Assembly (NCBI GenBank): GCA_963989245.1
Contig: OZ022345.1
Location: forward strand, 21,983,696-22,047,695
DNA from: Nansenia antarctica
Lineage: Eukaryota > Chordata > Actinopteri > Argentiniformes > Microstomatidae
Reading direction: 5' to 3'
Length of the DNA: 64,000 nt
Both the position numbers and the translations under genes were made by a program. Under the pieces are notes generated by a model that saw nothing but the letters and a program-made list of their open reading frames with translations, did no database searches and had not been told where the DNA came from. This document shows, in pieces, positions 21,226-34,400 of this stretch (its first letter is position 1; each line of letters starts with the position of its first letter).

Positions 21226-22490
21226 CGGCATTTCGAAGACAGCGCCTCAGCCAACGTTGGACCCGGAAACACGTCACGACTTAACAAGCGGTATTCCCGC
21301 GAGACCAGGAAACGGGATGTGAAACGGCGGGACGTGAAACAAAGATGGTGGATCAGGAAGCGCACACAGTGCAGAGACTGAAGACAACACGAGTCATTTA
21401 TTAAGTTTATAACTGTGCTAGAGGGCAAACATTACAATATGTTCACTTATTACACAAAGACTGGGAAAGCGACACTAGCTTGAACAACAACGGAGGCGCC
21501 GACCTGACGGTAGGTGTTGGAGTGATTGATGAATGAAGCAGAGAGCTGCTAGATACAATGGTCAGTACAGAGCTGCGTTAGTGATACAAGATCATTATTA
21601 CATACTTATTCATTACAATCAAATACAATCATGTTAATAGATGTGGCTTTGTTTGGCTAGTTAACCAGCCAACTCTGTAACATGACCCTAGTGAATTACT
21701 CATGACATGACGTAGGCCTACTAGTTCCCTCTCGTCCGCATTTCAGACAGCAAATGTTACCAGCCCTTTATAAACAAGCACAAACACTTTCCACGACTTA
21801 TCCATGGCACTTTGTTAAGAAAGGAAGAGGCACTTTTTGTTCAGTAAAAGATTGCATGTCATGTTCGAAAGGCACGATGTAAATAAAGCTTTACTTACTT
21901 ACCTACTTACTTTTACACTGCTGTACTGAAAAGGTACCGAACCGTGACTTCAAAACCACAAACTGAAATGTGTCTAACGTTACACCCCTATATATTTTAA
22001 ATGTAACAATACAAACTTGATCTATTCAAATCTGTAATCTCTTAGCTTTTCATTCGCTATTTTCATTTCGTCTGCACTCTTATCCTGTGGCCTGTAAATG
22101 GTATTTGAAAATCATGGCATGATCAGCCTATTTGCTGTGTTGTCATGTCAACACAGAAAAAGCTAAACCGTTGGTTTTCCCTTGAAAAAGAGGGGGCCAC
22201 ATTAAAGAGCTGTAATTCCTAGACCCTTCCTCCAAACTGGATAGGAATACCCTCAAATTAAAGAGGGTATTTAGTCTGCACTTTAAGGCCATATTCATTC
22301 TATAACTGTAACTTGAATATGTTTTGGTAAACAGCTAAAATAATAACAATTCTGTCAGTGTCCAAAATGCATATATGGACATAGCTTGGCTACTGTTTTC
22401 CACTTCTGGTAAAAAAAAAAAAAAACTAAAATATGTTTTGATTAAATTTCTTCACTCTTGTTTTAATATTTTGATCATCTTTATTCGTAG
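21226..22490. other. Region upstream of the zinc-finger gene
   Basis: GC-rich to about 21520, then AT-rich. A 5' non-coding exon is plausible around 21380-21510, where CCTGACG|GTAGGT resembles a donor site, but this is unsupported. Another short tail-like repeat (GATGTAAATAAAGC then TTACTTAC repeats) lies at 21868-21910. Nothing else was recognised. Confidence 0.35.
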
Positions 22491-25400
22491 GATTCCCTGC
22501 ACTGTGAACTCCCCATCTGGGCAATGATGGATGCTTCTGCTTGTTCTGGTCATGACGACATGCGCCAGTGCTACGTCCAGTGTGGGAAGAAACTAAACAC
22601 GGAGGATATTGTGAAAATACAGCAGCGAATTAGAAAAGGAGGACAACACCATTGTGGTACAACTGATCAGTAAGTCATACACATGCTGTGAATCCTGTCC
22701 ACAAGTAGCCTATTGTGTTCACAGGGTTCGACACTAACGCTTGTCTGGAGCAAGTAAAACATTTGCCGGGTTTGTTTGCGCGAGCCCGATGACGCTGCTA
22801 GATCCTGGATATTTTTAACTGTGTGCAGGAAGAACAACAGACGGCATAATAATAATATCTTCAATCCACGATCATCTGGTCTGGTCTGGCGCCTGCGCCG
22901 TCTGTTGTTCTTCCTGCACACAGGTAAAAATATCCAGGATCCAGCAGCGTTGTCGGGCTTGCACAAACAAATCCGGTGAATTTTTTATTTGCTCCGGGCA
23001 AGCATTACTGTCGAACCCTGGTTCAATAATTCACCATAGGGTGCCAGGTGTACAGTATGCTAATGGTGGTCATTGAATTGATATGATGAATTATATTGCC
23101 AGGTGCATAACTATAATCTTAGCCAGGTCATTGTATTAGCTCAGTACATTTCAGCAGCAGCTAAACAGTTGGTAATTAAAGGGCAGAACTATAAGCACAT
23201 CTAATAGATGAATGTCATGTATGATAACGCAGCAAGCTTGCTTGAAAGGGAGCTGCCAGTCAAGCATGCAAAGTCCACGCCCACACAGCCCTCTGTCTGA
23301 CCAGGAAGTTGAGCCTAACTAGAAGATTATTGTCATTTTTTCTTTGACACAAAATACAATTGGAACCGTTTGATGTCTATTTTCCAGACCCTTTAATTAC
23401 AATGAAATGCAATCAGTAATCCATAGATTATTGCATTTGCAGGACATGTCCTGTCAGTCTAGATGGGCTTTCAGTGAACTGGTTGGCTGTCATTTATAAT
23501 TGACTCTGCACTGTTTGTGCCTCCATTGTTTCTAGCTGCAGGTCCTCTTCAGCTCATGTAACCATGTATGAACCAGAGTCCACAGAGTCCCCCGGATCTG
23601 GCTGTGGTTCTCCAGCCCTGAAAATCACATGGTGGGGTCCAGAGATGGTGGCAGTGAAGATGAAGGAAGAAGATGTAGAGGAGAATGGTGTGATGGTGAA
23701 AGAAGAAGTGGAGGAGAAGAGAGTGATGGTGAAAGAAGAAGATGGAGGTGCAGCTGTAATGCAGAAGGGTGTGATGGTGAAAGAAGAAGATGGAGGAGAA
23801 GAAATGAGGGAGGAGGGAGGGATGGTGAAAGAAGAGGTCGAAGTAGAAGTGGAGATTGAAGACACGGATGGTAAGTCTTTGTTGTATAGTGGTGAGGGTC
23901 ATTGCACTGCTGTAAAATCAATGCTGCCAGTGGCAAGGCAAGTTTATTTGTACGGCACATTTCATACAACAGGGGAAATTCAAAGTGCTTTACATACATT
24001 ATTTAAAAATACAGCAAGAGGAGCATAGCAAGAAAATAAAAACGACTGAATAAAAGCAAATATAAGAGGTAAATAGATAAAACAATTTAATAAGACAATA
24101 GTTAATGGATAAAAGACATTGATAGAAGTGTTTAATCATAACTGCTGCAAAACATGAAGGTTTTTAGCTTAGATTTAAATATGTTTAGGGTTTGCGCCTG
24201 TTTGATTTCTTCAGGGAGTTTGTTCCAGGAGCATGCAGCAGCTGACCTTAGGGGCCTTAGGGAATACAGGGTGGGAGGAGATCTGATATGAATATAGGGA
24301 GGAGATCTTATATGAATATAGGGAGGGAGGAGATCTGATATGAATACAGGGTGGGAGGAGATCTGATATGAATATAGGGTGGGAGGAGATCTGATATGAA
24401 TATAGGGAGGGAGGAGATCTGATATGAATATAGGGAGGGAGGAGATCTGGGGCCTCATTTATAAAGCGTTGCGTACCTACGCTTTGCGTACCTACGCACC
24501 TTTGCAAAGCAAGAACATTTCCGTCACCAACATTCGGATTTATAAAACGGTGCGCACGCCAGTGGAATTTGCAAGATCCACGCCTGCTTCCAATCAACTC
24601 TGTTGCACACGTGAACGAGCGTCTTGTCCCACCCTTTTTGACTCCCATAGTTGCCTATAATAATAATAACTTTTTATTTCTATAGCACTTTTCCTGCAAA
24701 CGTTGCATATAAAATGGTCAGTCAAACGCCCGACAGAACACTGATACTTTTCACCCAATCAGTCAATTTCCGCGCAACGAACGTTCTCGCCAGACCATAT
24801 GTAACATGTTCCAGACTGCATCGACAACGGAATCAGTTTAAACGTGATTCGTCCTACTGTTTACCTTATTATTTATGATAATGTCATAACATCCAAGTAT
24901 TGGTATAATATGTATAATAATTACAGATCCAATTATATATGATTCCCGATTAAACATTTGAGAGGTTGTTTTGCAAAAACAGATACCTCGCTTTGTAGTT
25001 ATTATACTAAATCATTTATCTTTTAGATTAGATTAGATTCAACCTTATTGTCATTGAGAAGTACTAAGACAAGGAAACGCAGATGCATTCCCAGACCGAG
25101 GGCGATTGATGGTTATTTTGTCTTTCTGTCATTTTCAAATAATCGCACAACAGTTGTCTCCTTCTCAACAAGCTGCTTGCTGATGGTCTTGTAGCCCATT
25201 CCAGCCTTGTGCAGGTCTACAATATTGTCCCTGACGTCCTTTCCAACTTTTTGGTCTTGCCCATGATGGAGAGGTTAGAATCTGATTGATTGATTCTGTG
25301 ACTTGCGTACGTACATGCATATGTAAATTTCCCCCCAAATTTGGGATTTATAAAAAAGGAACTTGGCGTGAAACTGTGCGCACCTCTAAGCACACTGGGA

Positions 25401-28400
25401 CCCATGCGTACGCATAGAAACTGGAGAAATGAGTAACTGCGACTCCGCTGGCAGAAGGATGAAAGAGGAGAAACGCTTTGAAATGGATACCATTTCCACC
25501 GACATAAGAAATATTGCCTCTCACGTATTATGAAGGAGTGCACACAAAGGATACGTGCTCACTGCACATATCTTATTCGTCCTTGTCCTGTACGCATCAC
25601 ACTATATACATATATCTTTACTGTACATATCATATTTAAAGAATTGGTGGACTTCAAAATGGCACAAGTAATGTATAAAGTAAAAAATAAGATGCTTCCA
25701 GACTGTATCCAGAGACTATTTCAAGTTAGACAGAGTAATTATGAACTCAGAGGAATATGTATGTTTATGAAAACAAAGATTAGAACAAATGCAAAACAAA
25801 GATGTATAACAGTTAATGGAGTTAATTTATGGAATACTTTTGAAAAGGAAATGAAAATGTGTAGTACATTAAAAGGATTTAAAAAATTATTTACAAATAA
25901 GATGATTAACAAGTATAAAACAGAGGTTTAAATATAGTTTTTGTTTGGTATTTTTTGAACTTTTTGTTGACATGCGTAAGTGACATTTTGTTTATAAAAG
26001 TTTCAATGTTTTGATTATGCATTCATGGGGGGACATGCATACATGTAACAAGGGTAGGCGCAATAAGCCACGGCTTCAGCCTACACCTTTTTGGTCCTGG
26101 TGTTATGAATTGTGACTATGTACATTTTTCTTATATCTGTATTGTGAATTGTATAGGGGACCAAAATAAACATTCTCAATCAATCAAATCAATATTGATA
26201 TTCATGCAAATATATTTACTTTTTACATAAATATTCATTGCACGTAGCGCGAGGTTGACCACCATCCGCATTGACTTCACAGTAATGTACGTCTTCATAA
26301 GGGTAACGTTCCCGATAAGTCCAATGATTGCAATATCCATACAGTGAAGAACATGAACAGGCCCACTGTAGACAATTGACTATCATCCCCAAGTAGGCCT
26401 TACACCCCATCCCTATGTATACGGACTACGAAAACTTTAAGCGCACAGATTACTGAACTATCTATTATTACTAGTTGCATCACTAGTGTATCCTGTCTTA
26501 GCTGTAATATTGTCACCTTTATCTTGTATTATGCCTATTGCCTTATGTCTTGTGCTGCCATGTCAGGAACCGAAGCCTACGAATTTTACTCTCTTAATGT
26601 AACGTAACAATAAACTTGAAACATGCTTGGCTTTTCTACAATGCAGGTTAGATGACGAACTGCATTTCCTTGTGACAACCTTGGTACTTGACTCAATGAC
26701 AATAAGTTGAATCTAATCTAAAAGAAAAAACATGATTTAACATAATAAATACAAAGGGAGATATGTTGTACAGTTTAATCGGGAATCATATTTAATTGAA
26801 TCTGTAATTATTAAACAATACTTGAATGTTATGAAATGTATTATCATAAATAATAAGGTGAACACGTTGTCGATACAGTCTGGAACATAGATATTATACG
26901 AGAGTTTCATGTGTTCGTTAAGCGGAACTACTGCGCAGAAATTGAGTGGGTGAATTCTTTTTCGCCTTCTGACGGGCATTTCACTGACCAATAATAGGCA
27001 AAGCATGGGTGTTAAAAAGGGTGGGGCGAGACGCTTGTTCCTGTGCGCAACATTTAATTAGGGTTGATTGGGATAAAGGGAAGCAGGTGTGGGAAGAGTG
27101 GCCCGCAAATTCCACTTGCGTGCGTGTGCGTGCGGTGCGCCTTTTATAAATCAGAATCCAAATGTTCTTGCTCTGCGTACGACGAAACTCTCTTCTCTCG
27201 TCTACTGTATATAATATCTATGTTCCAGACTGCTTCAACAACGGAGTCAGTTTAAACGTGATTCGTCCTACTGTTCACCTTACTATTCATGATAATACAT
27301 GTCATAACATCCAAGTATTGTTTAATAATTACAGATTAAGTAAGACAAGTAAGACAAGATACACTGCTGGTGCAATTAGTAATAATAGATAGCTCAGTAA
27401 TAAAGTGTCTGTGCGCTTAAAATATTCGTAGTCCGTATAGATGGGGTGTGCTTGTGGATGATAGTCAATTGTCTAGTGGGCTTGTTCATGTTCTTCAATG
27501 TATGGATATTGCGATCATTGGACTTATCTGGACGTTACCCACTGAGCACTCGGGAACAGTGAATCAGGAACTGTGCTCGACTTGTCCAGCCTCGCGCTAT
27601 GTGCAATGAATATGAATATAAAAAGTTAATATATTTGCATGAATATCTATATACGAACAAAGATATATGTAGGTTACATTGTGATGGGTACAGGACAAGG
27701 GAGAATAAGATATGTGCAGTGTGCACGTATATTCTTTGTGTGCACTCACATAATATGTGAGGTAATATTTCGATTTATGTTGGTGGAAATTGTATCCATT
27801 TCAAAGCGTTTCTCCTGTTTCATCCTTCTGCCAGCGGAGTCGCAGTTGACATTTCTCGAGTTTCTATGCGTACGCATGGATCACAGTGTGCGTAGCCTAG
27901 AGGTGCGCACAGTTTTTATAAATCCCAAAATTGCGGGAAAATTTGCTTACTCACCCTAGTGAGTAAAGCTTTATAAATGAGGCTATAAGAGGTAAATAGA
28001 TAAAACAATTTAATAAGACAATAGTTAATGGATAAAAGACATTGATAGAAGTGTTTAATCATAACTGCTGCAAAACATGAAGGTTTTTAGCTTAGATTTA
28101 AATATGTTTAGGGTTTGCGCCTGTTTGATTTCTTCAGGGAGTTTGTTCCAGGAGCATGCAGCAGCTGACCTTAGGGGCCTTAGGGAATACAGGGTGGGAG
28201 GACATCTGATATGAATATAGGGAGGGAGGAGATCTGATATGAATATAGGGTGGGAGGACATCTGATATGTATTTTGGTCCCAGACCATTTTCTGTGAGAG
28301 ACTGGTAGCCAGTGTAGGGATCTCAGGATTGGTGTAATGTGTTCAAACGTATTAATTTTTGTTAGGACCCTAGCAGTTGTGTTTTGGATGAGCTGCAGCT

Positions 28401-31400
28401 TACGAACAGCCCCTTTAGATAGGCCTGTTAGTAGACCATTACAATAATCAAGTCTACTCGAAACAAATGCATGGATGAGTTTTTTTTCAAGGTCTTATTT
28501 GGACATGAAACCTCTCATTCTTGTTATGTTTTTCAGGTGATAGTAGGCTGATTTAGTTATCGAGTTCATGTGGCTGTTGAAGTTTAGAGTCTAGAATTAC
28601 ACTAAGATTTCTGACCTGTTTTTTAGTTTAGAGAGAGAATCAAGTTTTGCACTGACTTTCAATCTTTTGTCAGGTTTACCGAATACAATTATCTCTGATT
28701 TGTCCGTTTAATGAAGAATGGACAGACTCTTACATGTTCATTCTTCCCACGGGCAGTTCAGTTCAAACCCTGTATGTCTGATATGTTTGGAGACCATGGC
28801 GATTATTAAAAGCGGCAATGTAAAGCGTTACGAGACTAAACCCATCTTTTGAGCAGAAACATACACACTCAAATCTGAACCGAGGACAGAGAAAATACAC
28901 GATACAGAGTCCAATATGATCGATCCACCAGATTTCAAACACATTCATTCACTGCCCAACAACGTGCTAATGAATGTTCCCTTAAAGTTGCTTGCGTTTT
29001 GTGTCAACATAAAACACATTTACTGACGGTCAAGGAGTGCATGAGTGGTAGCTGAAACCTTCCTTGAGGGGAAACAAAAATAAGAGTTTTGTGAAAAGAT
29101 CAAGCAGATACCGATGTACCTATATATATATATAATTTTTTTTACATTTTTAAATGTAACCTTTATTTATACAGGTAAAAAACACATTGAGCCCCAAGGG
29201 CTCATTTTCAAGTGTGACCTGTTTACAGGCATACAACATCCACCACAACCAAATACAATACAAAACCTGGCCTACATTGTCTAAAACTAAACTAAAACTA
29301 CATAGTCTAAAACTAAACTAAAACTACATAGTCTAAAACTAGTCTAAAACAGTCTAAGATAATCTAAACTTTCCGTCAATATAGTCTAAAACTAAACTAA
29401 AACTACATAGTCTAAAACAGTCTAAGATAATCTAAACTTTCCGTCAATATAGTCTAAAACTAAACTAAAACTACATAGTCTAAAACTAAAACTAGTCTTA
29501 AACAGTCTAAGATAATCTAAAACTAAAGTAAAACTACAAAACCTAAAACTAGACAGCTAAAGAGCTAGGGACAGGGAGGGGTCGGTAATGGGCAAAAGGG
29601 AGGGTCAACTTAATTGCAGTGTGGGCACTGCGACACCATACTGGGGCGCAGTATTCACTAGTTGAATAAACGAGGGCTAGGGCTGCCGTGCGCAAGGTCC
29701 TTGGGTCCTTGGGATTTGTAAATGAAAATATACCAGTGAAGGGTTCGGCGGATAGAGAGAGATGACCAGTTAACCAGAGAGTATAGCACACAGTGATGCA
29801 TAAGGGGTTTACAGCCTTTATCTGTACACCTATGTACCTACAGATACCTACGTCAGCATCATCAGCCACAAGGGAAACCGAAATATTAACCCAGGACATG
29901 CTAGCAAAACAGAAGAAAAAGTGAAACTGAAGCTACACTTTATATTTCGTTTTTTAATTTATTTTTCAAAAATTAAGCACTTTATTTTAAGATGCACATT
30001 TTTCAAAAGCTCTGTTATGTATCTTTACATTTAAATGCAGCCCTTATTTTACATGAGAAAATAACATGTATTAGTACTTATAATCTCTCCACTTCAAAGT
30101 GAAAATCTATAATATTGTTGAAATATTATTGAATTGTACTTTAATATGTATATGTACTATATGTATATATGTTACGGTACATGTGGGAATACGGTACATG
30201 TGGGAAAACTAGGGTTAGGGTTAGGTGCTACGTCGACTTGGTACATGCTGGCATGTCTAACCCTACCCCTAATCCTAACCCTAACCCTAATCCTAACCGT
30301 AGCACCCTAGCACCTAACCCTAGTTTTCCCACATGTACCGTATTCCCACATGTACCGTAACATATATAAACCCCTAAAAAAAAGTTCTGAAACGTTATTT
30401 TGGTTGATTAATCCTCCCCTTTAATAATACCAATTGGTATTGTATTTTATATCGTTGGAAAGCCTGATTAGTCACCTCTACAACGAGGTACAACTTGTAG
30501 GGATCATGCATTCATGGAATGAACAACACAGCTAAACATGTGGGTAGCGGCCCAAAAATATTTGCCAAAATCCCCTATATTCTTCTGTTGGTATTCACTC
30601 TCGTTTTGGGTTGCTTGGTGGATTGGATGATTGCACTCTCCCACAGTAATAAGGAAAAAACAACACATATTGGCCATTTTTACACTTTATTCATTTTACA
30701 CTGTCAGGGACCTCAGTAGTGTGTGGAAGATCCATATACAGTACAGTAGGGCTGGGTATCGCCACTGATTTCCCAAAACGATTCGATTCCGATTCACAGC
30801 TCCCGATTCGATTCGATTCCAATTCGATTTAGTTACAATATCAATTTTCCTTGAATATGAAGAGATTCTCAGAACTAATGCTATAAATGGTTCAAGGAAC
30901 CCTATAACATGTAGCATTGTTAAACATATCAATGTTTACATTAAGAATTGACTCCAAAGCAGTTACATGAATGTACTTCTTATTGGAACATAAATGAACA
31001 TCATTGACCAACATTTTGCTAAATCAGACACTACAAAAAGTGCTTTTTAACGTGCTTTACTGCAGCCAGTGTAAATAAAGGGGCTACAAACATAGCCTAT
31101 CGGTAAACAAGACATCACATATCCCTCAGGACTGTCTCAAATAGCTTATTTGCATAATATATATATATATATATACAAAATAAAAATGTGCAAAACTCAA
31201 ACGAAAATAGTGCAATAGATGAGGGTATTTTGGGGAACAAAAAAACACATTGTAAACCATAATGTCCATGAAACTGCCCTTCATTACTGCTTTCTCACTT
31301 TTTGGAGATTGGAAGATTTTATTCAGGAATAAACATAATTGGAAAATCAATGATTATTAAAATACTGTAGTATACAGTAACAATAAGTTAGTGGAAACAC

Positions 31401-34400
31401 CACAAATCTACGGAACCACTTATTGAGGCATCACCCTGACGTGAAACATGGAAAAGAGGATCCGAAACAAGCCTCGCTGATAAAGTGGCAAGTGATTGTC
31501 AGGTACGAGTCCATTGCTCTGGATGTCCAGCTGTCACACGTTATGGCAACTCTCTCTACTGGCTGGAGTGAAGTTGCGATGTCACGTTTCACCTGCGCGG
31601 ACATGTCTGGGACTATCACTTCACTCAACTGTTTGCGTGTCGGTAACACGTAGCGTGGTTCTAGTACACTGACGACGCTGTAGTAATTTGTTGGGCACGC
31701 AGAGAATTTGATTGTAATTTGCAACCAAACGTCTTTATCAGCGAGGCTTGTTTCGGATCCGCTTTTCCATGTTTCACGTCAGGGTGATGCCTCAATAAGT
31801 GGTTCCGTAGATTTGTGGTGTTTCCACTAAATGTAACCTCCACTGCGCACAGCTTGCATATGGCTTTGCTTTTGTCCTGCTCATCTCTATCGTCATAATC
31901 TTTACATCCAAAATGCACCCAGACATCAGCCTTTAAGCCTGGTCGTTGCGTGAGATATGATAAATTCTTGTAGCGCGAGATCTGGCCACGAGATCTCGTT
32001 GCGGGTTGAAGCTGCAAGCAGAATAAAATAAAATAAAAAACATGAAAAATCGATCTCGGGATTTATGAATCGATAATCGCTCATTCAATGAAGATCGATT
32101 CAGAATCGGGAAATCGATTTTTTGAACCCAGCCCTAATATACAGTCACAACAGCTTGGCACCTCCTCCTCATGCTGGTCACCAGCCTGGTCACACACTGC
32201 TGTGGGACGGCATCCCATTCCTCAACCAGGATTTGCCGCAAGTCAGCCAACATGGTTGCGTTGGTCACTCTGGCACGTACAGCACACCCAAGCTGATCCC
32301 ACAAGTGTTCGATTGGGTTGAGGTCTGGACTCACGGCAGGCCATTCCACCCTCTCCACTCCCAAATTCTGGAGGTGCTCTGTGATGATCCTGGCTCTGTG
32401 GGGGCGAGCGTTGTCATCCTGGAGTATGGAGTTAGGTCCCAGAATCTGGAGATATGGGATCGCCACTGGCCCCAGAATATAATTCCTGTCAATTAGGTGC
32501 CATACACCTGCCAGCACTTGAAGCTCAAAACGAGAGTGAATACCAACAGAAGAATATTGCAGGGGATTTTGGCAAATCTTTTTGGCCCGCTACCCACACG
32601 TTTAGCTGTGTTACTCATTCCACGAATGCATGATCCTTACAAGTTGTACCTCGTTGTAAAGGTGACTAATAAGGCTTTCCAACTATATAAAATACAATAC
32701 CCATTGGTATTATTAAAGGGGAGGAAGAATCGACTGAAATAACGTTTCCAAACTTTTTTTGAGGAGTTTATATATATATATATATATGGCACTGAATCAT
32801 AACGCAATCTAGACATTATAATGTTCCAGACCTTTGCTTGAGGACATTTTCTCTAACTGGACCTTGTTGAATTTTTGCTGAATACCCCTGCTATAGTCGT
32901 TCGGTGACAGGGCTATGTATGTCATCTGCATATTTGTGGTAGGCAATTTTGTTCTTTTTTATGATGTGTCCCAATGGAAGCATCTAGAGATTGAATAGGA
33001 GGGGGGATTGACCCTTGGGGAACCCCACATGTCATTTTAATTTGGTCGGACACAAAGTTGCCAATAGAGACATAACAGCTTCTGTCCTGTAGGTAAGATC
33101 TAAACCAGTCTAGTAGTACTAAAACAGATTTTTCTGGAGTCAGTGTTCACACGAATGTCATTAAGGACCTTCATTTGGGGTTGAGTGGTTTGTGGAGTTG
33201 GGGGCAGGGAGTGAGGGTGGGGGGAGAGAACGGGGGGCTGCACCGTCGCTTTAGTGGCTCAACAAGTTGGCTAACGATCTGTCTTGCCCTGGCGACTGAA
33301 GATCGCAGTTCAGCCAGCTGTGATGAGTTTGGAGGGCCCTTTACTGTAGGCTGTGATGAGTTTGGAGGGCCCTTTACTGTAGGCTGTCGAGGCTGACGAG
33401 ACCCGGTTGAAATGCCTCCTAGGATTACGGTGCTAGTTGTCCGTCTTCCATTCCGTTTCAAAGCCTTCTAAATCATCCGAATCAGTTGTAACATTGTCAT
33501 AATAACAATAGTAATAACTTTTATTTGTATAGCGCTTTTCCTGCAAACGTTGTAGCTCATCATCAATATCACTCCCTTCAGAACTAACTTCAGAAACTTC
33601 TCCGCTGTTGCCAAGATATCGTGAAACAAATTATAATCTGCACGTGTGTAGATACTCCCACGTGTATATGTTCATGCATTCCATTGGCCAAGAGACCAGA
33701 AGAATGTGGAAAAAATACACATACTACAAAATGACGTATCCGCTTTCCCGGCTTGAAAGGTAGAACAACGCAACAGCGCCCCCGGTTTAAATGGGTTAAC
33801 CATTGTGTTACTCCCCCAATCCACTTGGTCATACAATTTGACCTTTTGACCCTTGTATTATGTTGGGACAAAGTCACACGTATATGACGTACAGGCATGT
33901 TTATATAATTTTATTTTATTACACCTTTTCTTTAACAATATATTTGAGAAACCAGAGAGACACCATCATGTTTTGCAGTATAAACTATAGTAATATATCT
34001 ATTTAAAATAATATTCTTCTTTTTGACAACTTTGCTCAATGTTTTGCACAGAATGTGTTTGTAACCCTGTATTTGTTCATATTCTTACAGATGAGCAGAG
34101 CTCCAACCCAGGTTCAGACAGCGAGCCCAGCTCCACCACATCAGGAAACCATCAACAACACAGACACTCAGGAGAGAAAACACACCACTGCTCCCAGTGT
34201 GGCAAGAGTTTCAAGCAGGCAGGACACCTGAAGACACATCAGAGAATACACACTGGAGAGAAACCTTACCAGTGCTCCCAGTGTGAGAAATGTTTTACTC
34301 AAGCAGTACACCTAAAGACACACCAGAGAATACACACAGGAGAGAAACCATACCAGTGCACACAGTGTGGCAAGAGTTTTAATCATGCATGGTCCCTGAT

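Larger units (their letters stand above)
24447..27985. mobile_element. Composite DNA-transposon insertion with GGCCTCATTTATAAAG termini
   Basis: Left end GGGGCCTCATTTATAAAGC (24448) and right end GCTTTATAAATGAGGC (27970-27985) are inverted repeats. Inside are further inverted blocks with TGCGTACGCA and GCGCACC motifs: 25310-25600 pairs with 27680-27960, and 24770-24960 pairs with 26765-26900. That suggests two or more related non-autonomous elements nested in each other. The ends resemble PIF/Harbinger- or ISL2EU-type fish repeats; assignment is tentative. The element separates two copies of the LINE 3' end. It also contains a Tc1 fragment and a Rex1-like fragment. Confidence 0.5.

Noticed and set aside
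30240..30360. Telomere or chromosome end
   Set aside because: The TTAGGG runs are few and lie in mirror arms of a 191-base palindrome, so this is a MITE rather than a telomere.
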